Positions 26,522 to 34,640 of a DNA stretch of 34,640 nucleotides are shown here, piece by piece; positions within the stretch are counted from its first letter, which is position 1, and each line of letters begins with the position of its first letter. Position numbers and translations under genes: made by a program. The notes below the pieces were generated by a model. The model did no database searches. It was not told where the DNA came from and saw only the letters and a list, made by a program, of their open reading frames with translations. Location of the stretch: contig NZ_CABUHK010000063.1 of the NCBI RefSeq assembly GCF_902491285.1, positions 1 through 34,640 of the forward strand. The letters run 5' to 3'. This DNA comes from an uncultured Bacteroides sp. Lineage in GTDB: Bacteria > Bacteroidota > Bacteroidia > Bacteroidales > Bacteroidaceae.

Positions 26522-28569
26522 AGATGATAAAAATACGACAACTGGGAACTGTTCTTGCAGGAATGGCGCTAATGACCGTACTTCCCTGCGCTTATGGACA
26601 GAGCCGGGCTGATTTGGACAAGATTGCCGCTTCGCAGGGAGGAGCTTCGCCTTTGGTGTACACAACGGCGGATAAGGAAATTCCATTGATACAACCTGGC
26701 GGTTATTATAATGAAAAAGAATGTACAGTAAGAAAGGGACTTCCCAATTTCTATTCAAAAATAAAGAAAGGACAGGAAGTCACAGTTGCCTTTATCGGTG
26801 GAAGCATTACACAAGGAGAATATTGCTATCGTTTGCAAACCACCCGGTATATGGAAAATGCTTTTTCCAATGCCCGTTTTAAGTGGATTAATGCCGGGGT
26901 GTCCGGTACGGGGACGGATTTGGGCGCTTTCCGGATTCGTGAACAGGTGTTGCAATACAAGCCGGATCTTATTTTTATTGAATTTGCAGTAAACGGCGGT
27001 TATCCGGATGGCATGGAAGGGATGATCCGAAAGATTATAAAAGAGAATCCTCATACGGATATTTGTTTGATTTATACGGTTTATACGAACCAGATTACTA
27101 CTTATCAGAAAGGGGATATTCCGCAGGTGATTAAGGGACTGGAAGACATAGCCGCACATTATCAACTCCCTTCCATTCATTTGGGAATGGAGGCGGCAAC
27201 ACTCGAAAAGGCGGGTAAGCTGCTTTGGAAAGGTAATAAAGAGGTGGCTGCCGGGAAGATTCTGTTTTCTAATGACGGGATTCACCCTGTCGCTGAGGGA
27301 GGAAATTTGTATGCATCCGCCATTGCCCGCGGATTAGAGAAGATACGGAAGGGAAATGGTGCTTTGCAGGCACATAGGCTTCCGGAACCGTTAATCGGTT
27401 CGGAATGGGAAGAAGCCGAAATGTATATTCCTTCACAGATTGCTTCTTTTGACAGGTCATGGAAAGAAGTGAATACGTCAGAGAACCCTTCTTTAAAGAA
27501 ATTTGCCGGATGGTTTGATACAGTGATGACCGGCAGTAAGGAAGGGGCGTCGTTTTCCTTTGGCTTTGAGGGGGATATGCTCGGATTGTTTGATATTGGC
27601 GGTCCGGAGGTAGGACAGGTGGAAGTTCTGGTTGACGGAAAATTTGTTCAGTTGAAAGAGGTGGGTACTAAAGGTTTTCATCTGTATGAAGCGAATGACC
27701 GTATCGGGAATTATACGTTGAATCGTTTTAATTCCTGGTGTAACAATCGCTATCGCGGACAATATGACGTGATTAAGTTAGATAAAGGTGTTCATCAGGT
27801 GACTGTCCGGATTTCTTCGGAGAAGGCTGACAAGAAAAAAATACTCGGCAGTAAGCAATGGGAGGATATAACGGCACATCCCGAAAAGTATGACCAGTCC
27901 GTAATCTATTTGGGCAGGATACTTTTGCGTGGCAAGCCTGTTCCGTGTGAACGCGTAAAGGGAGTGCCTAAACTGGCACAACAACTGAAGTGGGATCAGA
28001 AGATGAGGCGTTATGAGAAAGCGGATTCCGTCAATCCGCCGGCAAAGGACTTGATCCTTTTTGTGGGTAGCTCGACGATGGAGAACTGGAAATCCCTGGC
28101 GGATGATTTTCCCGGGAAGCCGGTACTTAACCGGGGTGTTTCCGGCACGAAGACGATAGATTTGATTAATTATAAAGACCGCCTGATAAGCCCTTATCAA
28201 CCTAAGCAGATTTTTGTTTACGAAGGGGACAATGATATTGGCTACAAATGGACTCCAGACGAAATACTGGCTCAGATCAAGAGGTTATTCTTTATTCTCC
28301 GGAAGGAAAAGCCGGAAGCGGAGCTTGTCTTTATCTCTATCAAACCGTCTGTACGGAGATTGAAGGATAAGGAAAGGATAGAGCAGACAAATGCCTTGAT
28401 AAAAGAATTTGTGGAGCAACAAACGAATGCTGCCTACGCTGATATATATACCCCGATGTTTACAGCGGACGGAGAATTGTTTCCGGAGCATTATCGGGAA
28501 GATGGGCTACATCTGACTGCCGAAGGGTACGCTGTGTGGAAAAAGGTTATCTCCAAATATATTAAATAA
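26518..28569 (+). CDS. Two-headed SGNH/GDSL hydrolase (probable carbohydrate esterase)
   Basis: The product has 683 residues with a signal peptide ending near CAYGQ. It has two separate SGNH esterase domains. The first (about 60-280) has block I FIGGSITQG with Ser96, block II NAGVSGTGT, block III FAVN (Asn159) and block V DGIHP (Asp253, His256). The second (about 505-683) has FVGSSTMENW (Ser519), NRGVSGTKT, EGDND (Asn572) and DGLHLT (Asp662, His665). A beta-sandwich-like linker (about 290-475; FSFGFEGDMLGLFDIGGPEVGQ) lies between them. Both triads look intact, so two ester bonds may be cut by one protein, for example acetyl or feruloyl groups on a plant glycan. The gene overlaps the preceding one by 4 bp. 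Typical SGNH enzymes have a single domain of about 220-350 residues. Confidence 0.9.
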   Translation: MKMIKIRQLGTVLAGMALMTVLPCAYGQSRADLDKIAASQGGASPLVYTTADKEIPLIQPGGYYNEKECTVRKGLPNFYSKIKKGQEVTVAFIGGSITQGEYCYRLQTTRYMENAFSNARFKWINAGVSGTGTDLGAFRIREQVLQYKPDLIFIEFAVNGGYPDGMEGMIRKIIKENPHTDICLIYTVYTNQITTYQKGDIPQVIKGLEDIAAHYQLPSIHLGMEAATLEKAGKLLWKGNKEVAAGKILFSNDGIHPVAEGGNLYASAIARGLEKIRKGNGALQAHRLPEPLIGSEWEEAEMYIPSQIASFDRSWKEVNTSENPSLKKFAGWFDTVMTGSKEGASFSFGFEGDMLGLFDIGGPEVGQVEVLVDGKFVQLKEVGTKGFHLYEANDRIGNYTLNRFNSWCNNRYRGQYDVIKLDKGVHQVTVRISSEKADKKKILGSKQWEDITAHPEKYDQSVIYLGRILLRGKPVPCERVKGVPKLAQQLKWDQKMRRYEKADSVNPPAKDLILFVGSSTMENWKSLADDFPGKPVLNRGVSGTKTIDLINYKDRLISPYQPKQIFVYEGDNDIGYKWTPDEILAQIKRLFFILRKEKPEAELVFISIKPSVRRLKDKERIEQTNALIKEFVEQQTNAAYADIYTPMFTADGELFPEHYREDGLHLTAEGYAVWKKVISKYIK

Positions 28570-28585
28570 CAAATAGTAAAATAGA

Positions 28586-31081
28586 ATGATGAAGCATTTA
28601 GTGATCGTTGGAATTTTAAGTTGTTTTTCTATGAGCGGCTTTGCTCAGATATACAAAGATAAGACAGCTTCTGTGGAGGACAGGACGAATGATTTGCTCC
28701 ACCGCATGACATTGGAAGAAAAACTAGATTATATAGGAGGTTATAAAGGCTTTTATATAAGGGGAATCGAACGTCTGGGCGTTCCCGAAATAAAACTGAC
28801 GGACGGGCCTGTCGGTACGCATAAAGACGGTAAGTCGACAGCTTATCCGGCAGGAGTGCTGACTGCTTCGACCTGGAACAGGGAACTGGCATATGAATTA
28901 GGAAAACAATTGGGAAGAGACTCAAGGGCGCGTGGCGTACATATATTATTAGGTCCCGGTGTGAATATTCTTCGTTCTCCTTTGTGTGGAAGAAACTTTG
29001 AGTATTTTACGGAAGACCCGTACCTGAACTCTCAGGTGGCAATAGGTTATGTCAAAGGATTGCAGGATCAGAGGGTAGTGGCTACTCTGAAACATTATGC
29101 TGCAAACAACCAGGAATGGGATCGCAACAATGTAAGTAGTGACATTGACGAGCGGGTGTTGCATGAAATTTATCTGCCCGTATATAAGGCTGCCATTCAG
29201 GAAGCGGGTGCGGGCGCCGTTATGGATAGCTATAACCCGGTGAATGGGGTTCATGCCACGCAGAATGATTATTTGAATAATCAAGTGTTGAGAAAACAAT
29301 GGGGATTTGATGGAATTGTAATGAGTGACTGGTCGGCTACGTATGACGCTGTCGGTGCGGCCAATGGTGGTCTGGACTTGGAGATGCCGCGTGGAAAGTG
29401 GATGAATAAGGAGAATCTGATTCCTGCGATAAAAGCCGGGAAAGTGAAGGAAGCAACTATTGATGAGAAAGTGAAGAGAATCCTGAGAGTTATGTTTCGG
29501 TTCGGCTTTTTTGATAATGAGCAATTGGATAGTTCTATTCCATATAATAACCCGGAAGCGGCAAAAGTGGCATTGGAACTGGCTAGAGAAGGCGTTGTAT
29601 TATTGAAGAATGAGAATGGGCTACTTCCGTTGAACCCTTCAAAAGTGAAGTCGGTTGCCGTGATTGGCCCCAATGCGAACTCTTATATATCGGGAGGTGG
29701 GAGTTCTTATACATTCCCGTTCCATTCTGTTTCGGTATTGGAGGGGTTGAAGAATGTCGGACAGGATCTTCAGATTTCTTATGCGCCCGGCGTGCCTACT
29801 TTGACAGAAACGGTTGCCAATGCAGTTTTTTACACAGAAGCGGGAAGCCGGACTAAAGGACTAAAGGCCGAATATTTTGATAATATCCGTTTGAAGGGTA
29901 CACCGGCAAAAACTGTGATAGACACGATTGTCAATATTGGCAATGGCTGGCATATTGCTGCCGAGAATAAAGGCATTCCGTATGACCACTGTTCCATGCG
30001 TTGGAGTGGAGTTGTACGTCCGGAGAAAAGCGCTGATTATCGGTTCATAGTCAGAGGGTTCGACGGGTTCCGTTTGAAAGTCGGTACGGAAATGGTGATT
30101 AATGAGTGGAGAGACCAGGGGATAACGACTCGTGAGGTTGTATTGGCAATGGAAGCCGGTAAGGAATATCCTGTTGTTCTTGAATATTTTGCTAATGTGC
30201 ATCCTGTTGATATTTCTTTCGGATGGAGAGAGGATAAGCTACTCTTTGATGAGGCTGTGGAAATTGCCGGAAAGTCCGATGTGGCTATTGTGAATATAGG
30301 ATTTAATGAGAGCAGTGAACGTGAAAGTAATGACCGGCCTTTCGAGTTGCCCGAGTATCAGGATAGTTTAGTGCAGTGTATCACTGCTGCCAATCCGAAT
30401 ACGGTTGTGCTGCTGAATGCCGGCGGGAATGTGGATATGTCGAAATGGATAGATAAGGTTCCTTCCTTGTTGCATCTGTGGTATGCCGGTCAGGAAGGCG
30501 GGACGGCTGTTGCTGAAATCCTGTTCGGGAAAGTGAATCCCAGTGGAAAGTTACCCGTCTCTTTTGAAAAGAAATGGGAGGATAATCCGGCTTATCCATA
30601 TTACTATGATGCGGATGGTGATAAACGGGTAGAGTATAAAGAGGGACTTTTCATGGGGTACAGGCATTACGATGTCAGTGATACGAAACCTCAATTTGCG
30701 TTCGGTTATGGATTGTCTTATACCACGTTCAAATACTCTGACTTGCGTGTAAACAGGGAGAAAGGCAAAGACTTGCTGGTTAAGGTCAGGTTTACTGTAA
30801 AGAATACAGGGAAATATGACGGCTCGGAAACGGCCCAGGTATATGTTCGCCCTATCCATCCGAAAGTCGAAAGACCTTATAAGGAACTTAAAGGGTTTGC
30901 CAAGCATTTTATTAGAAAAAACACCGGGCAGGAAATGGAAATAACTTTGGACAAGGCTGCTTTCTCCTATTACAAGACGGAATTGAAAGACTTTGATTAT
31001 GATGCGGGAAGTTATGAAATACTTGTTGGAAGTGCGTCCGATGACATCCGGTTACGTAAGGTAATAAAGATAGAAAAGTAG
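28586..31081 (+). CDS. GH3 family beta-glycosidase with PA14 insert
   Basis: This is an 831-residue secreted glycoside hydrolase family 3 enzyme. The signal peptide ends at SGFAQ. The (beta/alpha)8 domain carries LTDGPVGTH (72-79), LKHYAANNQEWDR (168-180) and the nucleophile Asp248 in GIVMSDWSATYD. The alpha/beta sandwich starts near AREGVVLLKNENGLLPL (333-349). A PA14 domain (about 424-550; GLKAEYFDNIRLKG, RFIVRGFDGFRLKV) is inserted in it, as in several beta-glucosidases. The candidate acid/base is Glu578 or Glu580 in SSERESNDRPFEL. The end carries an Fn3-like domain (TVKNTGKYDGSETAQVYV). It would release terminal beta-linked glucose or a similar sugar in the periplasm. It lies 16 bp after the SGNH gene. 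Confidence 0.95.
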   Translation: MMKHLVIVGILSCFSMSGFAQIYKDKTASVEDRTNDLLHRMTLEEKLDYIGGYKGFYIRGIERLGVPEIKLTDGPVGTHKDGKSTAYPAGVLTASTWNRELAYELGKQLGRDSRARGVHILLGPGVNILRSPLCGRNFEYFTEDPYLNSQVAIGYVKGLQDQRVVATLKHYAANNQEWDRNNVSSDIDERVLHEIYLPVYKAAIQEAGAGAVMDSYNPVNGVHATQNDYLNNQVLRKQWGFDGIVMSDWSATYDAVGAANGGLDLEMPRGKWMNKENLIPAIKAGKVKEATIDEKVKRILRVMFRFGFFDNEQLDSSIPYNNPEAAKVALELAREGVVLLKNENGLLPLNPSKVKSVAVIGPNANSYISGGGSSYTFPFHSVSVLEGLKNVGQDLQISYAPGVPTLTETVANAVFYTEAGSRTKGLKAEYFDNIRLKGTPAKTVIDTIVNIGNGWHIAAENKGIPYDHCSMRWSGVVRPEKSADYRFIVRGFDGFRLKVGTEMVINEWRDQGITTREVVLAMEAGKEYPVVLEYFANVHPVDISFGWREDKLLFDEAVEIAGKSDVAIVNIGFNESSERESNDRPFELPEYQDSLVQCITAANPNTVVLLNAGGNVDMSKWIDKVPSLLHLWYAGQEGGTAVAEILFGKVNPSGKLPVSFEKKWEDNPAYPYYYDADGDKRVEYKEGLFMGYRHYDVSDTKPQFAFGYGLSYTTFKYSDLRVNREKGKDLLVKVRFTVKNTGKYDGSETAQVYVRPIHPKVERPYKELKGFAKHFIRKNTGQEMEITLDKAAFSYYKTELKDFDYDAGSYEILVGSASDDIRLRKVIKIEK

Positions 31082-31124
31082 GTTTAGAGCTAAAATAGAA
31101 GTAAAATTAATTAGATACGAGAAG

Positions 31125-33407
31125 ATGGTACTTGATAAGTTTAATAGTGTGAGAATATTTAATACAGATACGATTCAGACTGATTTTGTAATAGTAGGCG
31201 GAGGTATTTCAGGGGTTTGTGCTGCCATAACCGCGGCTCGGCAAGGCTTGAAAGTGGTGCTTATACAAGATCGTCCGGTACTGGGAGGAAATGGTTCCAG
31301 CGAGATAAGGCTGTGGATGCTCGGAGCAACTTCTCACATGGGAAATAATAATCGCTGGGCACGTGAAGGTGGTGTGATAGATGAGATTATGGTGGAGAAT
31401 ACGTTCCGCAACCCGGAAGGCAATCCGATAATCTTTGATTCTGTCATGCTTGACAAGGTGGTGAGCGAACCAAATATAACTTTATTGCTGAATACCTGCG
31501 TGTATGAGGTGAAAAAGAGTTCCAGCCATAAAATAGAAAGTGTCCGGGGATTCTGTAGCCAGAACAGCACCATGTACGAAGTGTCTGCTCCTTTGTTTTG
31601 TGATGCTTCCGGTGACGGTGTTGTCGGTTTCCTTTCTGGGGCTCCTTATCGCATGGGAGCGGAGAGCAGAGAGGAGTTTGGCGAAAAGTTTGCGCCGGCC
31701 GAGGATTATGGCGAGCTTTTGGGGCACAGCCTGTACTTCTATACAAAGGATACCGGTCATCCGGTGAAATATGTGGCTCCTTCTTATGCGATGGATGTGA
31801 CGAAGACTGTTCCGCGGTTCCGTAGTTTCAATGCAAAGGAACATGGCTGTAAACTATGGTGGGTTGAATACGGAGGCGACTTGGACACAGTGCATGATAC
31901 GGAGCAAATTAAGTGGGAACTGTGGAAAGTTATTTATGGTGCTTGGGATTATATCAAGAACTCGGGCAGATATCCGGAAGCGGAGACTATGACACTGGAG
32001 TGGGTAGGCTGTATTCCTGGAAAGCGGGAGAGCAGAAGGTTTGAAGGCGACTATATGCTGGTTCAGCAGGATGTCATAGAGCAAAGACATCATGAGGATG
32101 CGGTTTCCTATGGTGGATGGAGTATTGATTTGCATCCGGCAGCCGGTGTGTTCGGAGAAGAGTCGGCCTGTAACCAGTGGCACTCGAAAGGGGTATATCA
32201 GATTCCTTATCGTTGTCTTTACAGCAGGGGCATTGACAATCTTTTCCTTGCCGGAAGAATCATAAGTACATCACACGTCGCTTTCGGCTCGACCCGTGTG
32301 ATGGCTACTTCTGCGCACAGTGCACAGGCTGTTGCGATGGCTGCGGCTATTTGTCTGAAAGAGAATATCTCTCCGAGGGAAGTCTATTCTTTGGGAAGAG
32401 TGCCTGAATTGCAGGCAAAATTATCAAGAATGGGTCAGTATATCCCTGATATGGCTATAAAAGATGAGGAGAATCTGGTAGCGAAAGCCACTTTGTCTGC
32501 ATCCAGTGAATATTGTTTTAAGGGTTTTCCGGCTGATGGTGGGATGCAGGTTTTGGATGAGTCTGTTGCTCAAATGATACCTTTACATAAAGGGGATGTG
32601 TTGGGAATGGTGAAAGTTGGACTTGCTGTTTCCGAAGCGACAGAGTTGGAAGTAGAGCTTCGTGTAAGCAGCAAACCGTTCAATCATACTCCGGATGTTA
32701 CTTTGGAAGCGAAGACAGTCTCCTTGTGCCAAGGCAGGCAACAGTTGGAGCTGACTTTTGAAGCCGTGATACCGGAAGAACAGTATGCTTTCCTTGTTTT
32801 CAAGAAAAATCCTCTGGTGCAATTGCAATATACTCAGGAAAGGATAACTGGAGTTTTGTCTGTGTTTAACACCATTAATGAGGCTGTATCCAATTTTGGG
32901 AAGCAGACTCCTAAAGAAGATATCGGCATTGAGGAATTTGAGTTCTGGTGTCCGAAGCGCAGACCCGGAGGGCATAATATCGCTGTCCAGTTGGAAAAGG
33001 ACTGCCATATTTTTTCTGTTTCAAATATTAATAATGGCATTGACCGTCCGGTTCAGTCGCCGAATGCTTGGGTTGCAGAGTTGGATGACCCTGCTCCGGC
33101 TTTGACCATCAAATGGGACTCGGCTGTACATATCGGAAAGATGTCTCTCTTTTTTGATACGGATTTTGACCAGCCGATGGAAACGGTTCAGATGACGCAT
33201 CCGGAGAATAAGATGCCTTTCTGTGTGGAGAAATATAAAATATACGATGGAGAGAACCGGTTGATTTATGAGAAAACAGACAACCATCAGTCGATAAATG
33301 AGTTTGTATTTCCGGAGAAACTGGTGACCGATGAGATTAAAATTGTGTTGGAGCATCCTTCAGAAATGATTCCGGCAGCTTTGTTTGCGGTGAAGTGCTA
33401 TGAATAG
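31125..33407 (+). CDS. FAD-dependent oxidoreductase (FAD_oxidored family) with C-terminal beta-sandwich domains
   Basis: The product has 760 residues. The N-terminal Rossmann motif FVIVGGGISGVCAAITAARQ puts the GxGxxG glycines at 25-30, followed by LIQDRPVLGGNGSSEIR (46-62), which is typical of the FAD_oxidored (PF12831-like) family. SAPLFCDASGDGVVGFLSG and NLFLAGRIISTSHVAFGSTRVMAT complete the FAD fold by about residue 420. Residues about 440-760 form beta-sandwich domains; the last (about 620-760; ALTIKWDSAVHIGKMSLFFD) is discoidin or galactose-binding-like. No signal peptide is visible, so cytoplasmic action is most likely. It may oxidise an imported sugar or aglycone. The substrate is unknown, and related proteins in Bacteroides are, as I recall, sometimes misnamed xanthan lyase. 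The gene is 43 bp after GH3 and ends the operon. Confidence 0.85.
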   Translation: MVLDKFNSVRIFNTDTIQTDFVIVGGGISGVCAAITAARQGLKVVLIQDRPVLGGNGSSEIRLWMLGATSHMGNNNRWAREGGVIDEIMVENTFRNPEGNPIIFDSVMLDKVVSEPNITLLLNTCVYEVKKSSSHKIESVRGFCSQNSTMYEVSAPLFCDASGDGVVGFLSGAPYRMGAESREEFGEKFAPAEDYGELLGHSLYFYTKDTGHPVKYVAPSYAMDVTKTVPRFRSFNAKEHGCKLWWVEYGGDLDTVHDTEQIKWELWKVIYGAWDYIKNSGRYPEAETMTLEWVGCIPGKRESRRFEGDYMLVQQDVIEQRHHEDAVSYGGWSIDLHPAAGVFGEESACNQWHSKGVYQIPYRCLYSRGIDNLFLAGRIISTSHVAFGSTRVMATSAHSAQAVAMAAAICLKENISPREVYSLGRVPELQAKLSRMGQYIPDMAIKDEENLVAKATLSASSEYCFKGFPADGGMQVLDESVAQMIPLHKGDVLGMVKVGLAVSEATELEVELRVSSKPFNHTPDVTLEAKTVSLCQGRQQLELTFEAVIPEEQYAFLVFKKNPLVQLQYTQERITGVLSVFNTINEAVSNFGKQTPKEDIGIEEFEFWCPKRRPGGHNIAVQLEKDCHIFSVSNINNGIDRPVQSPNAWVAELDDPAPALTIKWDSAVHIGKMSLFFDTDFDQPMETVQMTHPENKMPFCVEKYKIYDGENRLIYEKTDNHQSINEFVFPEKLVTDEIKIVLEHPSEMIPAALFAVKCYE

Positions 33408-33456
33408 TTCAAGATATTTTGAATGAGATATTAATATGATTTTGTCTATTCAATCG

Positions 33457-33487
33457 TTTGCTTTATCATGGTATTTAAGTATATTTG
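33457..33487 (+). promoter_or_regulatory. Promoter of the GntR-type regulator gene
   Basis: TTTG (33457-33460), 19 bp, then TATATTTG (33480-33487) match the Bacteroides consensus with the same spacing as the SusC promoter. Transcription would start near 33494, about 22 bp before the ATG at 33516. The gene can therefore be expressed independently of the operon. Confidence 0.8.
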
Positions 33488-33515
33488 CTAAATATTTATT
33501 TAAGTCTTGGTAGTA

Positions 33516-34541
33516 ATGCAGAACCAGAATCTTGATGTAACAGAACAGAAGAAACCCGCTTCACGGATGAAGTACCTTCAATTAGTGGATTATATTAATT
33601 CACTGATTGAAGACGGGACTCTTCAGATAGGTGACCAGATACCTTCATTGAACCAATTACAGACACAATTGCACATGAGTAAGGAGACTTTGTTGAAGGG
33701 GCTGAACTACTTATTGGAGATGGGAGTCATCGAAGCGATTTACAGGAAGGGGTATTTTGTGAAAAAAATATCTATAAATCATTCTTATCATGTGTTTTTG
33801 TTATTGGATAAGATGAACGTGATGCGTGAACAGATTTATCGCTCTATTTTCAATGCTTTGAAAGATGTAGGGGATATTGATATTTACTTTCATCATCATA
33901 ACTATAAGGTTTTTGAAAAGCTTATCAAGGAGAATCTGGGTAATTATACACATTATATTATAGCTACTTTCCTGAAAGAAGATGTGACGGATGTCTTGAA
34001 CCTGATTCCGGCGGAGAAGAGAATAATCATAGATTATAATCAGCAGGGATTGAGTGGTAACTACAGTTGCATCTATCAGGATTATGGCTATGATATTTAT
34101 TGCAGTCTTCTGCAATTGCAGGATAGATTGAAGAATTATGAGAAACTGATTCTGATAGCACGTCCGGAAGCGATTCATGCGCAGCAGGTCATTGATGGTT
34201 TTCTGCGTTATTGCGTCAAGAGCGAACTTCCTTATTCCATAGAATCGAATGTGGAAGAGAAGAATTTCCGTAAGGGGAATGCTTATATTACGTTTAGCCG
34301 GTATGATACGGACGATGTGGCACTGATTAAGTTGGCAAAGAAGAATGGCTATGAATTGGGCAAAGAAATAGGTTTGATTTCTTATAATGATACCGCTGTG
34401 AAGGAGATATTAGAAGGGGGAATCACTGTTATCTCCACAGATTTTGAGATGATGGGGGAAACGGCTGCATCTGTAATCCTGGACAGAAACACAATCTATA
34501 AGCGTAATCCGACGAAGGTGATTATACGTAATTCTCTTTAA
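33516..34541 (+). CDS. GntR-family regulator with LacI-like effector-binding domain
   Basis: The product has 341 residues from the ATG at 33516; a TTG three codons upstream (33507) is a less likely start. An N-terminal GntR winged helix spans about 15-85 (LQLVDYINSLIEDGTLQIGD, IPSLNQLQTQLHMSKETLLK, GVIEAIYRKGYFVKK). The rest resembles a periplasmic-binding-protein-like domain (GLISYNDTAVKEILEGGITVISTDFEMMGETAASVIL), the GntR-LacI hybrid type (AraR-like) common in Bacteroides sugar loci. It probably senses a pathway sugar and controls the SusC operon and/or itself. It has its own promoter (33457-33487) and a terminator downstream. The locus thus carries two one-component regulators, one at each end. 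Confidence 0.92.
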   Translation: MQNQNLDVTEQKKPASRMKYLQLVDYINSLIEDGTLQIGDQIPSLNQLQTQLHMSKETLLKGLNYLLEMGVIEAIYRKGYFVKKISINHSYHVFLLLDKMNVMREQIYRSIFNALKDVGDIDIYFHHHNYKVFEKLIKENLGNYTHYIIATFLKEDVTDVLNLIPAEKRIIIDYNQQGLSGNYSCIYQDYGYDIYCSLLQLQDRLKNYEKLILIARPEAIHAQQVIDGFLRYCVKSELPYSIESNVEEKNFRKGNAYITFSRYDTDDVALIKLAKKNGYELGKEIGLISYNDTAVKEILEGGITVISTDFEMMGETAASVILDRNTIYKRNPTKVIIRNSL

Positions 34542-34570
34542 TAAGATACTTCATAAATGATACCAAATAA

Positions 34571-34600
34571 AAAAGCCACCCTCTTAGGTGGCTTCTTTTT
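34571..34600. terminator. Bidirectional terminator between the GntR gene and the tRNA
   Basis: GCCACC (34575-34580) pairs with GGTGGC (34587-34592) around a 6-base loop. It is followed by TTCTTTTTT on the plus strand and preceded by AAAAAA on the left, so it can end both the plus-strand regulator transcript and the minus-strand tRNA transcript. Confidence 0.88.
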
Positions 34601-34602
34601 TG

Positions 34603-34640
34603 CTCTTCCTCTTGGACTTGAACCAAGGACCCTCTGATTA
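34603..34640 (-). tRNA. tRNA 3' portion, probably tRNA-Asn (5' part beyond the window)
   Basis: Read on the minus strand, the last 38 bases give the 3' half of a class I tRNA. The window edge is position 36 (T), then A37 A38 and the anticodon stem TCAGA, the variable loop GGGTC, a perfect T-stem (CTTGG/CCAAG) around the T-loop TTCAAGT, the 3' acceptor strand AGGAAGA and discriminator G73 at 34603. No CCA is encoded. T36 means the codon starts with A; the TAATCAG context and G73 favour Asn (GTT), with Lys, Ile, Thr, Met, Ser(AGY) and Arg not excluded. The 3' end points at the PUL. Confidence 0.82.

Noticed and set aside
13872..31844. Many long antisense reading frames within the SusC, SusD and enzyme genes
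   Set aside because: They mirror the codon structure of the sense genes, lack recognisable domains and have no promoters or start signals.
34603..34640. Duplicate tRNA 3' end as an attachment site elsewhere in the window
   Set aside because: I looked for the TTGGACTTGAACC segment elsewhere in the window by eye and found none.

Overview
The window looks like a human-gut-type Bacteroides chromosome. The signs are SusC/SusD pairs, surface lipoproteins with acidic residues after the lipobox cysteine, weak Shine-Dalgarno signals, and several promoters of the Bacteroides form TTTG-N19-TAnnTTTG. I see no transposase, integrase, CRISPR array or rRNA. All functional calls were made by reading the sequence; no database search was run.

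Region 1 (1-6570, minus strand) is the start of a small sugar-utilisation locus: two tandem ribokinases (4801-3878, 3836-2901), a TIG-type lipoprotein (2888-1713) and the first 562 codons of a SusC-like transporter that runs off the left edge. A 513-residue helical protein (6570-5029) precedes the kinases. The layout resembles the ribose/nucleoside scavenging PUL of B. thetaiotaomicron, but with a lipoprotein between kinases and SusC.

Region 2 (6571-10650) is mostly chromosomal background: an inositol-monophosphatase-family enzyme, a ComF-type phosphoribosyltransferase, a small Cys-rich protein, and a convergent AAA-ATPase/PD-(D/E)XK protein. Between the last two lies a striking array of five 18-bp palindromic units at an exact 22-bp period.

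Region 3 (10669-34541) is a complete polysaccharide utilisation locus. A sodium:solute symporter and a LacI regulator diverge from a shared control region with a 28-bp inverted repeat. A tightly packed plus-strand operon follows: SusC, SusD, a duplicated surface lipoprotein, two secreted and mutually homologous proteins with a helical toroid-like core that I cannot place in a known enzyme family, a two-headed SGNH esterase, a GH3 glycosidase with a PA14 insert, and an unusual FAD oxidoreductase. A GntR/LacI-hybrid regulator with its own promoter closes the locus. The inferred scheme is: surface binding and import through SusCD and the lipoprotein, de-esterification and backbone cleavage by the SGNH and paired barrel proteins, release of terminal sugar by GH3, uptake by the symporter and oxidation in the cytoplasm. 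The paired barrel proteins plus double esterase plus FAD enzyme are the best candidate for an undescribed degradation pathway; the substrate is not evident, though an acylated glycan or glycoside is suggested.

A bidirectional terminator and the 3' part of a minus-strand tRNA (probably Asn) end the window.
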